Origin: an uncultured Duganella sp.
Lineage (GTDB): Bacteria > Pseudomonadota > Gammaproteobacteria > Burkholderiales > Burkholderiaceae
Direction of reading: 5' to 3'
Length of the DNA: 15,649 nucleotides
Assembly (NCBI GenBank): GCA_946482335.1
Contig: CAMLRG010000128.1
Span: 1 to 15,649 of the forward strand
Each line of letters opens with the position of its first letter. Positions within the stretch are counted from its first letter, which is position 1. Below the pieces are notes generated by a model, which made no database searches, was not told the DNA's origin, and saw nothing but the letters and a program-made list of their open reading frames with translations. This document shows positions 1 through 5,777 of the stretch, piece by piece. Both the position numbers and the translations under genes were made by a program.

Positions 1-25
1 CGGACATTCGCGCAGCGAATGTCCG
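1..25. repeat. Perfect 11-bp inverted repeat at window start
   Basis: Arms CGGACATTCGC and GCGAATGTCCG are exact complements around a GCA loop. No T-run follows on the plus strand, so it is not an obvious plus-strand terminator. The minus-strand side is cut by the window edge, so a minus-strand terminator cannot be excluded. The adjacent CTGACCCCGACTTT stretch (33-46) resembles sequences I associate with REP-like elements of betaproteobacteria, but this is a recollection and no transposase is visible. Confidence 0.6.
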
Positions 26-92
26 GTTGCCAGAGCTGACCCCGACTTTCACAATAGATGTTGCGGCTGGTACATTGACTTATTTCGGTCAT

Positions 93-111
93 GGTCAATA
101 CTTCCTTGACC
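93..111. repeat. Short inverted repeat (GGTCAA/TTGACC) before the small gene
   Basis: GGTCAA (93-98) and TTGACC (106-111) are exact complements with a 7-base loop. Another TTGAC copy lies at 75-79, where TTGACT could act as a -35 element, but no convincing -10 element follows at normal spacing. It could be an operator for the gene starting at 137. The evidence is only the symmetry. Confidence 0.25.
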
Positions 112-136
112 GCCCATCCCCGCCTAAGGTGCTCCC

Positions 137-340
137 ATGGAATTGTTGCTCTACCTGCCTCGCGTCGATGAGGCGCGCAGTGAAATCGTCGACCGGGGTA
201 TCGAAGTGCAAGCCAGCTTCAGCACCTTGTGTGCCGTCGAGTATCTGAAGTCCCACAACATTGCGCCCCAGATCATCCAGCGCGTCCTGCTGCAGCCCGG
301 CCAACGGCGCGCGGCAGGCGAGGTTATGCACAAAAATTAA
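137..340 (+). CDS. Small hypothetical protein (67 aa)
   Basis: I do not recognise a characterised family. The start ATG has an AAGGTG sequence 5 bases upstream, an acceptable ribosome binding site. The 67-residue product has normal globular composition, with charged residues spread through it (PRVDEARSEIVDRG near the start). It has no signal peptide, membrane segment or obvious DNA-binding motif. A helical C-terminal half ends in basic residues (PGQRRAAGEVMHKN). The antisense frames over the same bases are less protein-like. It stands alone and is convergent with the response regulator gene to its right, with a DnaA-box element in between. It may be a short cytoplasmic protein of unknown role. 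The main doubt is whether so small an ORF is translated. Confidence 0.55.
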   Translation: MELLLYLPRVDEARSEIVDRGIEVQASFSTLCAVEYLKSHNIAPQIIQRVLLQPGQRRAAGEVMHKN

Positions 341-398
341 TGAAAAGTAACGCGCGACTTTAATTAGTTAAAGAACGTGTGTGAAAATTCGTGAGTTT

Positions 399-565
399 CT
401 AAGTCATTGATTTTCAACGGCTATTTTTGTGCACATTGAACAGGCAGTTTATTGGAAATGGCGCCGTTGAGGGCTGTTTGCCTTGTCAAGGCCCCCTTAT
501 CAACAAAGATATCCACAAACTGTGTGGATAAGGGAAAAAGACCTTTTCAATCCGCGACTTACGAC
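399..565. repeat. Intergenic element copy A (DnaA-box-bearing direct repeat)
   Basis: This stretch is a diverged direct copy of 1425-1592. Shared blocks are a 16-mer CTAAGTCATTGATTTT (399-414; identical at 1425-1440), GGCARTTTATTGGAAA (443-458; 1470-1485, one difference) and TGTCAAG (484-490; 1511-1517). Three DnaA-like boxes and a following GAAAA..G.CCTT block also match. After one 1-base length difference every block keeps the same offset (1027). The left edge is sharp at 399. The right edge fades at about 565. Both copies lie downstream of minus-strand genes, here the response regulator. Confidence 0.75.
497..531. promoter_or_regulatory. Cluster of three DnaA-box-like 9-mers (copy A)
   Basis: TTATCAACA (497-505) and ATATCCACA (509-517) each differ by one base from the consensus TTATCCACA. 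TGTGGATAA (523-531) is the exact consensus on the opposite strand. Boxes 2 and 3 face each other and form an 8-bp perfect inverted repeat around AACTG. They could bind DnaA, or the palindrome could act as an RNA hairpin after the regulator gene. It lacks a T-run, so a classical terminator is unlikely. Confidence 0.55.
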
Positions 566-606
566 AAGTTGGCGGGAATTCGCAGGCAGATCGCTGCAGG
601 ATGACT

Positions 607-624
607 ACTGTATTTGCATACAGT
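607..624. promoter_or_regulatory. LexA-type (SOS) palindrome
   Basis: ACTGTAT and ATACAGT are perfect 7-bp arms around TTGC, and the inner part fits CTGT-N8-ACAG exactly (608-623). This is the LexA consensus used in beta- and gammaproteobacteria. It lies 3 bp beyond the stop codon of the minus-strand response regulator, and no SOS gene starts next to it. It may be an orphan or decoy site, the relic of a lost SOS gene, or a chance palindrome. Confidence 0.5.
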
Positions 625-626
625 GT

Positions 627-1319
627 TTATTTCAGGATATGTCCGGAAGCCTGGAAACTGCCCGGTTCGGCCCCTGGCTTGACCTGGATATCCACAGTTG
701 CCGGCGGCTGGCCGACGGTCAGCTGGCCCGACCAGCCTTCGCCTTGCTCCAAGCCCTTGAGGATGGCCGCCACTTGCTCGCGCTGCTGGCTGAATTTGGC
801 CAGTTGCGACTGCAGCGCCTGCAAATCGGCGTAGTTGCGCAGCGATGAAATCACGGTGGTGAACAGCTTGCGCGTGGTGAGGTCGGTCTTGCACCAGAAA
901 TCGTTGATGTCGTAATCGAGGATGATGCTGTGCTCCAGCGCCTGGCCCGGCTGGCCGGTGCGCAGTACGATGCGCACCAGTTCATTCTTCAATTCGGAAC
1001 GGATCTGGGTGGCCACGCGCAAGCCGGCGTCGCTGGTTTCCATGATCACGTCCAGCAACACCAGCGCGACGTCGGGATTGTTGCGCAGGGTGGTCAGGGC
1101 CTCCTCGCCGGAATAGGCGTGCAGGAAACTCAGGCGGCGCCCCAGGAAGCAGGCATTGCTAAGGGAAAACTTGGTGACCACGTGGACGTCGACGTCGTCG
1201 TCGACGATCAGGACCCGCCATGGCGCGGGAGTGGCGCCAGCAGCCTGCTCGGCAGTGCTGGCTTGCGCCTCGTCATCGATCATCCAGCCAGCGTCGTCGT
1301 CAGGAACTTTCACGTCCAT
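627..1319 (-). CDS. Response regulator with DUF3369-like extension, no effector domain
   Basis: This 230-residue cytoplasmic protein starts with an acidic linker and then a receiver domain (about residues 34-165). Acidic-pocket residues are D40-D42, the phosphoacceptor is D90 (LLDVI), T121 lies in VLRTG, and the lysine is probably K144. The stretch RTGQPGQALEHSIILDYDIND is the hallmark of DUF3369-type regulators. These usually continue into an HD-GYP or other output domain. Here only a short coiled stretch (about 160-190) and a 40-residue tail follow, so it may work through protein contacts or as a phosphate sink. The ATG at 1319 is preferred over an upstream ATG at 1415 because AAAGGA lies just before it and the -35/-10 elements lie between the two. 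A link to the nearby HPt-bearing kinase is plausible but unproven. Confidence 0.88.
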   Translation of the reverse strand: MDVKVPDDDAGWMIDDEAQASTAEQAAGATPAPWRVLIVDDDVDVHVVTKFSLSNACFLGRRLSFLHAYSGEEALTTLRNNPDVALVLLDVIMETSDAGLRVATQIRSELKNELVRIVLRTGQPGQALEHSIILDYDINDFWCKTDLTTRKLFTTVISSLRNYADLQALQSQLAKFSQQREQVAAILKGLEQGEGWSGQLTVGQPPATVDIQVKPGAEPGSFQASGHILK

Positions 1320-1335
1320 GCATTTTCCTTTATCG

Positions 1336-1373
1336 ATAGTGGACACACTATTCTGCGAAAGAAGTTTTGTCAA
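1336..1373 (-). promoter_or_regulatory. Sigma-70-like promoter of the response regulator, with operator-like palindrome
   Basis: On the minus strand a perfect TTGACA (1368-1373) is followed after 17 bases by TAGTGT (1345-1350, 3 of 6 consensus positions). Transcription would begin near 1338, about 20 bases before the ATG. The inverted repeat ATAGTG-GACA-CACTAT (1336-1351) covers the -10 box and start point, where a repressor would block initiation. The -10 is weak, so an activator or another start is possible. Confidence 0.45.
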
Positions 1374-1424
1374 AATATTTTCCGGACGATCAGTGAGTTG
1401 CAAGAAGGCATACACGCCTATTTG

Positions 1425-1592
1425 CTAAGTCATTGATTTTATTGAGACTAAATGCTTGCCAAAGAATTGGGCAATTTATTGGAAACCGCGTCGTTGCAGG
1501 CGAAACGGGCTGTCAAGCCCTGCTTTTCCACATGTTTATCCACAGTGAAAGTGGATAACTGAAAATTGGCCTTAAAAAACCTTGTATTACGG
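1425..1592. repeat. Intergenic element copy B (DnaA-box-bearing direct repeat)
   Basis: This is the partner of copy A at 399-565, in the same orientation about 1 kb away on the other side of the response regulator gene. It holds the same 16-mer, the TTTATTGGAAA block, TGTCAAG and three DnaA-like boxes at the same offsets. It fills most of the space between the HD-domain gene (stop at 1610-1612) and the regulator's promoter. The bases between the conserved blocks differ clearly from copy A, so the blocks seem to be selected rather than recently duplicated. Confidence 0.75.
1524..1558. promoter_or_regulatory. Cluster of three DnaA-box-like 9-mers (copy B)
   Basis: TTTTCCACA (1524-1532) has one mismatch. 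TTATCCACA (1536-1544) is the exact consensus. AGTGGATAA (1550-1558) is the reverse complement with one mismatch. Orientation and the 12- and 14-bp spacings equal those at 497-531, though the exact consensus box is a different one of the three. Boxes 2 and 3 again make an 8-bp inverted repeat (TTATCCAC/GTGGATAA). Confidence 0.55.
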
Positions 1593-1609
1593 CGATTTTA
1601 TCATCCAGC

Positions 1610-2230
1610 CTATGAAGCCGCCGCCTTGAGGCGGTTCAATTCGTCGAGAAAACGCTCGCACGCCAGTCCGGGCGGCCAGGGTTCCCAGGCGGTTTCCCCA
1701 TACAAGACTTGCAGGGGATCGTCGTCCAGCGGCACGGCGGTGATCTTCAGGGTGCGCCGGACTTCTTCGCCGCTCCAGCCCACCACGTGCACCGCCTCGC
1801 TGGCGGCGGCCAGGCGGTCGGCGCGCTTATGGACCTGGTATTCCTTCGGTGTCCAGGCCGGCAAGCCATAGCGCAGGAACACCGCCTGCTCCAGCCGTTG
1901 GCTCAGGGCGCGGAAACTGTCGCCGAGGAAGGGTTTCAGGACCGAAATGCAATCGAAGCCGAGCAAGCCTTCTTCGGCGTCGTGCAGCAGCTCGCGCAGG
2001 GCCGCCAGCGGCGCCAGCGGGGTAGGCGACCACAGCCGCCGCAATTGCAGGACCGTGATCGAATGCTGGGCCACCGACAGGGGCAGCGGCCAGGCCGAGT
2101 GCCCGCCCCAGCGGTAAGTCCGCGCCAAGCCCAGCGCGAGGTCGCCATCGTCCCAGTCGAAGGGCGTGGGGTCCAGCAAATCCAGGCGGCGGCCGGAAGG
2201 CATGCGCACCCAGGCGCGTTGTGTCGTCAT
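1610..2230 (-). CDS. HD-domain phosphohydrolase (YfbR-like)
   Basis: This 206-residue protein carries the metal-binding pattern of HD-superfamily hydrolases: H56 (SVAQHS), H83-D84 (LLHDAEE) and D138 (HKRADRLA). The order and spacing resemble the 5'-nucleotidase YfbR group. It would be a cytoplasmic metal-dependent phosphatase for nucleotides or a related phosphoester; the substrate cannot be read from the sequence. The ATG at 2228-2230 overlaps the kinase TGA as ATGA, so translation is probably coupled to the kinase gene upstream on the same strand. The frame stays open far upstream of this ATG, but that part only shadows the kinase. No membrane segment or signal peptide is seen. YfbR-like proteins are usually not tied to signalling, so the coupling is a mild oddity. 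Confidence 0.85.
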   Translation of the reverse strand: MTTQRAWVRMPSGRRLDLLDPTPFDWDDGDLALGLARTYRWGGHSAWPLPLSVAQHSITVLQLRRLWSPTPLAPLAALRELLHDAEEGLLGFDCISVLKPFLGDSFRALSQRLEQAVFLRYGLPAWTPKEYQVHKRADRLAAASEAVHVVGWSGEEVRRTLKITAVPLDDDPLQVLYGETAWEPWPPGLACERFLDELNRLKAAAS

Positions 2231-3939
2231 GCAGCTATGGTATCGTCGCGCCGCAAGTCGGCGCAAGCTTGCAGGATGAGGGTCTCGAGTTCGGGCAACA
2301 GGGAGGTGGCCGTGTCCAGGTCGCCGGCCGCGCTGGCCTTTTCCATCTGGTGGCACAAGGAATGCAGCTCGGGGGCGCTGAGATAGCCGCAGCTGCCCTT
2401 CAGCGCGTGGAAGGCACTGGTGGCGCCCTCGCCGTCGCCGTTTTGCAGCGCCAGGCGGCCTTCGTCCAGCCGGCGCGGCGCTTCTTCCAGGAAGGCTTGT
2501 GCAATCCTGCGCTGGTGCCGCAGCGTCATGCCGCTGAGCGGCAGGATGTGGATGGTCGGGCTCGATGGCGGCACGCCGAACATATCGTCCAGCTCGGCCA
2601 GCGTGGGCGCGGTGCGCGGCAATTGGTGGCCACGGTTCAGCAATTGGACAATGGTCTTTTCCAGCTGGTCGTACAGCAGGCGCTCGTCGACCGGCTTGCT
2701 GAGGAAGCCATCCATGCCGGCCGACAGGTGCCGCGCGCGGTCGATGTCGCTGGCATTGGCGGTCAGGGCGATGATCGGCACCAGCGGATCGCGCACCGGT
2801 AAATCCAGGCTGCCACCGCGCCGGATCAGGCGCGCGGCCTGCTCGCCATCCATTTGCGGCATGCGGCCATCCATCAGCACCAGGTCGTAATCGCCTTCGT
2901 GCAGGGCGCGCACCGCTTCCAGGCCATTTTCCACCAGCACCACGTCGTGGCCCATGCCTTCCAGCAGGGTGCCGATGATGATCTGGTTGGTGCGCACGTC
3001 TTCCGCGCACAGTACCCGCAAACGGTGGGCGTGGCGCAAATGCGCCGGCACGTTGAGCGGATCCTGTTCCGGCGGGCCGCCCAAGGCCAGCGGCAGCGAG
3101 AAGCGCAGCGTGGTGCCCTTGCCGAGGCGGGTATCGGCTTCGATCTGGCCGCCCATCAGGTCGACCAGCTCCTTGCAGATGGCCAGGCCCAGCCCGGGGC
3201 CGTCGCCGCTGCGGGTTGAGGAGAGGTCGGCCGGCTCGAACTTGCGGAACAGGCGCGGCAGCATGTCCAGCGGGATGCCCGGTCCGGTATCGGTGATGCT
3301 GAAGCTGACCCGCGCCAGGCCGTCGGCCGATTCGCCCGAGGCGCGCAGGCGTACTTCGCCGCGTTCGGTGAACTTGATGGCGTTGCCCAGCAGGTTGAGC
3401 AGGATCTGGCGGATGCGGTTAGGGTCGCCCTGCACGTGGCGCGGCAAGCCGGGCGCCAATTCGCAGCGCAACAGCAGGGCCTTGGCGTCGGCTTGCGGCC
3501 GCAGGATGGTGATGGCTTCATCGATGATGTCGATCAAGTCCAGGTCCTGGGTGTTGATCGACAGGCGCCCGGCGTCGATGCGCGAGAAATCGAGCAAGTC
3601 GTTGAGGATGGCCAGCAGCGCTTCGCTGTTCTTCAAGCCGATGCGCAGGTATTCGACGGTGCGGTCGGCGATGGTGCGGTCGCGCAGGGCGAATTTGAGC
3701 ATGCCGATCACGCCCGCCAGCGGGGTGCGGATGTCGTGGCTCATGGCTGCCAGGAAGTCGATCCGGTGCCTTCCCAGTTTTTCATTTTGAATCTGCGTTT
3801 GCTGCAGCGCGGTTTCCCGCGCCGCCAGGCGCTTCTTTAGGCGGCGATTCTCCCATAGCAGCAGGATAAACGCGGCCAGCCCCAGTATTAATATCAGGGG
3901 CAGTGCGGCTTGAATATAGGATGCAAACGAAGAAAACAA
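2227..3939 (-). CDS. Hybrid histidine kinase (TM-HisKA-HATPase-REC-HPt)
   Basis: This is a 570-residue inner-membrane sensor kinase. Counting from the TTG at 3939 there is one membrane helix (about 11-28), a linker helix, and HisKA with H68 (SHDIRTPL). The ATPase domain has the N box near N186 (GNAIKF), G1 DTGPGI near 217 and G2 GDGPGLGL near 245. The receiver has E313-D314, phosphoacceptor D357 (LMDGRMP), T393 and K415. The C-terminal HPt has H511 (FHALKGSCG). A full His-Asp-His relay is present in one chain, and a separate regulator must accept the phosphate. No periplasmic sensor domain is visible. GAGGAG lies 12 bases before the TTG. The alternative GTG at 4053 has no ribosome site and would overlap the LysE gene start, so I prefer the TTG. 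Confidence 0.9.
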   Translation of the reverse strand: MFSSFASYIQAALPLILILGLAAFILLLWENRRLKKRLAARETALQQTQIQNEKLGRHRIDFLAAMSHDIRTPLAGVIGMLKFALRDRTIADRTVEYLRIGLKNSEALLAILNDLLDFSRIDAGRLSINTQDLDLIDIIDEAITILRPQADAKALLLRCELAPGLPRHVQGDPNRIRQILLNLLGNAIKFTERGEVRLRASGESADGLARVSFSITDTGPGIPLDMLPRLFRKFEPADLSSTRSGDGPGLGLAICKELVDLMGGQIEADTRLGKGTTLRFSLPLALGGPPEQDPLNVPAHLRHAHRLRVLCAEDVRTNQIIIGTLLEGMGHDVVLVENGLEAVRALHEGDYDLVLMDGRMPQMDGEQAARLIRRGGSLDLPVRDPLVPIIALTANASDIDRARHLSAGMDGFLSKPVDERLLYDQLEKTIVQLLNRGHQLPRTAPTLAELDDMFGVPPSSPTIHILPLSGMTLRHQRRIAQAFLEEAPRRLDEGRLALQNGDGEGATSAFHALKGSCGYLSAPELHSLCHQMEKASAAGDLDTATSLLPELETLILQACADLRRDDTIAA

Positions 3940-4003
3940 AATATTAATGATCTCCTCAATAGCAATTATTGTAATGGACAAGTAGACATGGCGTGATACC
4001 GAA

Positions 4004-4033
4004 TTGTTATGCCCGCCATTGCTCGTGTAAGAT
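4004..4033 (+). promoter_or_regulatory. Possible promoter of the LysE-family gene
   Basis: TTGTTA (4004-4009) and TAAGAT (4028-4033) are 18 bases apart, each matching 4 of 6 consensus positions. Transcription would start at about 4040, directly at the ATG (4041). No Shine-Dalgarno sequence precedes this ATG, so a leaderless message is possible. Weak evidence. Confidence 0.25.
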
Positions 4034-4040
4034 CGCGGAT

Positions 4041-4670
4041 ATGCTAATTTCACCAGAACAAGGGCTGGCCTTCCTGGCGGCAGCCATGCTGATTACGATT
4101 TCACCAGGCCCCGACAACCTCATGGTCCTAAGTATGGGCATGTCGCGCGGCCGCAAGCAGGGCGTGGTGTTCGGCCTCGGCTGCGCCCTCGGTTGCCTCA
4201 GCCATACGCTGCTGGCCGCGCTGGGCGTCGGCGCCCTCATTGCCGCGTCGCCGGCGGCCTTTACCGCACTCAAGGTCGCGGGAGGACTCTACCTCATCTG
4301 GATGGGATACGGCGCACTGCGCAGCAAGGGCGGGGCGCGGGTGGGGCAGGCCAGCTTGCCGCCAGAGTCGCCGGGCAAACTGTTTGCCAAAGGCTTGCTG
4401 GCCAATGCGATCAACCCCAAGGTGGTGCTGTTCTTCCTGTCCTTCCTGCCGCAATTCGTGGTGGCGGGACGCGGCGACGCCAGCTGGCAGACGGCCCAGC
4501 TTGGCTTGCTGTTCACCTTGCAGGCGTGTGTGCTGTTTGGCGCCCTCGGGTTTTTCTCGGGCGCCGTGGGCAAGTGGATCAACCGCAACCCGCGGGCCGG
4601 GCTGTGGCTGGACCGCGGCGCCGGCGCGATGTTCGTCGGCCTGGGCTTGCGCCTTATCGTCGCGCGCTGA
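4041..4670 (+). CDS. LysE/RhtB-family amino-acid exporter
   Basis: This 209-residue inner-membrane protein has the typical length and layout of the LysE/RhtB superfamily. Its N-terminus is hydrophobic, with the signature ISPGPDN (residues 20-26). Further hydrophobic segments fall near 46-65, 70-88, 115-140, 150-180 and the C-terminus. The conserved stretch AKGLLANAINPKVVLFFLSF (about 115-134) is also characteristic. Such proteins export amino acids or derivatives by proton exchange; the substrate here is unknown. The ATG at 4041 gives the standard family N-terminus; a longer frame from 3993 adds unlike residues. The gene is divergent from the hybrid kinase with only about 100 bases between them. 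It overlaps the 3' end of the YceI-domain gene by 17 bp on the opposite strand. Confidence 0.92.
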   Translation: MLISPEQGLAFLAAAMLITISPGPDNLMVLSMGMSRGRKQGVVFGLGCALGCLSHTLLAALGVGALIAASPAAFTALKVAGGLYLIWMGYGALRSKGGARVGQASLPPESPGKLFAKGLLANAINPKVVLFFLSFLPQFVVAGRGDASWQTAQLGLLFTLQACVLFGALGFFSGAVGKWINRNPRAGLWLDRGAGAMFVGLGLRLIVAR

Positions 4671-5328
4671 GCGCAAAACGCAATTCCAGCTCATCCTTCA
4701 CGGAGAGGGCCCCGCCCAGCACCGCGAACGGGGTAATGCCAAAGTCGCTCTGCTTCACGATGAATGCGCCTTCGGCCCGCATCGTGCCGCCATCGTCGCG
4801 CAAATGTACCGGCACCCGGTAGTCGCGGGTGACCCCGTGCAGGGTGATGGCGGCCTTCAGCAGGTCGCGCGCGCCGCCAGGCGCCAACTCCGCCCGCACC
4901 AGCACCCAGGGATAAGCGTCGGCTTGCAGCACCTTGCCGAACATATTCCCGCGCGTGCCTTCGACGGCATCGGCCGATGGCTGGGTTGCCAGGCCGGCTT
5001 CCCTGCGCAGGCCCGGTTCGTCGACGCTCAACTGGTCGAGGCGGAAGCGCAATTCGGCGCGGCTGCCATCGATAAATCCTTCCAGCTGGCGGGTGGCGAC
5101 CACATGGTCGTGCCCGATGCGCGCGAACGGGCCGCTGCGGCGCACCGTGATGGCGACCAGCGACTCGCCGGCGACGATGCGATAGGCCGCATGGGGCGCT
5201 GGCAGCGCCGGGACCGGGGCCGCCGCCGCCGGTGCCGCCACTGGCGGCGGCGCGCTGCATGCGCATAGACCCCAGCCCGCTGCCAGCAGCAAGGCATGAA
5301 TGCTCCATGTGCGAATTTTTTTTCGCAT
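4654..5328 (-). CDS. YceI-domain lipoprotein
   Basis: This 224-residue protein has a basic start and hydrophobic stretch ending in LCAC, so it is probably a lipoprotein with acylated C24. An Ala/Pro-rich linker follows (to about 46) and then a YceI-like lipocalin domain. Typical features are an early ITVRRSGPFARIGHDHVV strand, an LRFRLDQLSVDEP segment, ITLHGVTRDYRVPV in the middle and the final FGITPF stretch with strand-rich C-terminus. YceI proteins bind amphiphilic molecules such as polyisoprenoids in the periplasm; the ligand here is unknown. The ATG has no clear ribosome site and a run of A codes the first lysines. A promoter with a perfect TATAAT lies just upstream. The 3' end runs 17 bp into the convergent LysE-family gene. 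Confidence 0.87.
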   Translation of the reverse strand: MRKKIRTWSIHALLLAAGWGLCACSAPPPVAAPAAAAPVPALPAPHAAYRIVAGESLVAITVRRSGPFARIGHDHVVATRQLEGFIDGSRAELRFRLDQLSVDEPGLRREAGLATQPSADAVEGTRGNMFGKVLQADAYPWVLVRAELAPGGARDLLKAAITLHGVTRDYRVPVHLRDDGGTMRAEGAFIVKQSDFGITPFAVLGGALSVKDELELRFALSARR

Positions 5329-5349
5329 TGTGACTATTGGAGAGTTTCT

Positions 5350-5378
5350 ATTATAAAAATTGTTCTATCTTATACGAA
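5350..5378 (-). promoter_or_regulatory. Promoter of the YceI-domain gene
   Basis: On the minus strand a perfect TATAAT (5350-5355) lies 17 bases from TTCGTA (5373-5378, 3 of 6). Transcription would begin near 5343, giving a leader of only about 15 bases without a Shine-Dalgarno sequence. The surrounding bases are clearly richer in A and T than the genes. Confidence 0.5.
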
Positions 5379-5473
5379 GTCGTGATGTTTTCGATTTCTG
5401 GGTAATCACCGCGTCATATTCGCATGTGAATATCCCCCTTGCACTTTCAAATCTCTCCCGATTTGAATCCCTT

Positions 5474-5501
5474 TACCCGCGCTGGTCGCGGGTATTTTTT
5501 T
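5474..5501 (+). terminator. Intrinsic terminator 1 in the long intergenic region
   Basis: TACCCGCG (5474-5481) and CGCGGGTA (5487-5494) pair perfectly around a CTGGT loop and are followed by seven T. It points rightward. No plus-strand ORF precedes it, because the divergent YceI-domain gene begins at 5328. It must therefore end a short untranslated RNA, readthrough, or a leader transcript. Just upstream lie two more inverted repeats, ATATTC/GAATAT (within 5417-5434) and TTCAAATC/GATTTGAA (near 5447-5468). Confidence 0.8.
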
Positions 5502-5687
5502 GCCCCGAATATTGCCAGCCTTAATGAACTCCTAAGCCTTGAAAGCGGGAGCGGTGGCAAAGTGTCTCCGTAGCGTACAGCAAACCTGTGCGCCAGGTTG
5601 CCGGATTCCTCAATCCGGCACGGTTTCTTCTATCCCCGCGCCCTCAAAAGCGTTTTCACCGGCCCCGCCAAGCGGCCGGTTTTTTTT
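5502..5687 (+). ncRNA. Candidate structured RNA or attenuated leader (unassigned)
   Basis: This stretch lies between two plus-strand terminators and has no credible ORF. It contains a 9-bp perfect hairpin with a CCTC loop (5599-5607 with 5612-5620). A second hairpin, GCAAACCT/AGGTTGC with a bulge (about 5580-5599), overlaps the first and ends before a terminator. GCCGG at 5600-5604 equals the right arm core of that terminator (5675-5679) and could compete for its left arm, as in attenuators. I compared it by eye with cyclic-di-GMP, cobalamin and fluoride riboswitches and found no convincing match. It could be a small RNA or a riboswitch. No promoter for it was identified. Confidence 0.3.
5658..5687 (+). 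terminator. Intrinsic terminator 2 in the long intergenic region
   Basis: ACCGGCC (5658-5664) and GGCCGGT (5674-5680) pair around a 9-base loop, with eight T at 5680-5687. It points rightward and lies about 80 bases before the predicted -10 of the lyase promoter. It either ends an upstream RNA or insulates the lyase operon. Confidence 0.8.
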
Positions 5688-5722
5688 GGGGGCACCCATC
5701 CGCAAACCGGCATCGTCTCCGT

Positions 5723-5736
5723 GGATATCGATAACA
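5723..5736. promoter_or_regulatory. LacI-type operator O1
   Basis: GGATATCGATAACA is a near-palindrome with a central CG, the layout of LacI-family sites (ideal form TGTTATCGATAACA). Thirteen bases (GATATCGATAACA) recur exactly at 5779-5791. It lies about 55 bp upstream of the predicted transcription start. Confidence 0.55.
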
Positions 5737-5743
5737 TAATTCG

Positions 5744-5773
5744 TAAGCAAGGTTATAGCGTGCATGCTATATT
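5744..5773 (+). promoter_or_regulatory. Predicted promoter of the lyase operon
   Basis: TATATT (5768-5773) matches 5 of 6 positions of the -10 consensus. TAAGCA (5744-5749) at 18 bases is a poor -35, so an activator may be needed. The inverted repeat TATAGC (5754-5759) / GCTATA (5766-5771) overlaps the -10. Transcription would start near 5780, inside the second LacI-type operator. Confidence 0.4.
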
Positions 5774-5777
5774 GGTC

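Noticed and set aside
607..624. Intrinsic terminator of the response regulator
   Set aside because: The palindrome is followed on the minus strand by AGTCATCCTG and not by a T-run. A LexA-type site is the better reading.
1320..1415. ATG at 1415 as start of the response regulator
   Set aside because: A perfect -35 and the operator-like repeat lie inside this extension, and the ATG at 1319 has its own ribosome site.
497..1558. Chromosomal or plasmid replication origin
   Set aside because: There are only three boxes per cluster, with no dnaA, dnaN, rpmH, parA or rep gene nearby and no clear AT-rich unwinding region. A titration or regulatory role is the most that can be suggested.
2231..3010. 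Upstream extension of the HD-domain gene to 3010
   Set aside because: The extra residues are a frame-shifted shadow of the kinase. The ATG at 2230 overlaps the kinase stop in a normal ATGA arrangement.
3940..4053. GTG at 4053 as start of the hybrid kinase
   Set aside because: It lacks a ribosome site, lies antisense inside the LysE-family gene start and adds unlike residues. The TTG at 3939 follows GAGGAG and gives a standard membrane N-terminus.
5599..5620. tRNA T-arm-like hairpin
   Set aside because: The loop has four bases and no TTCGANNC core, and no acceptor or anticodon stem can be built around it.
5521..5625. Cyclic-di-GMP-I riboswitch
   Set aside because: GAAAGCGGGA, GGCAAAG and AGGTTGCCG recall parts of that motif, but the 5' GGGCAAACC element is absent ahead of the GAAA and the order and spacing do not fit.
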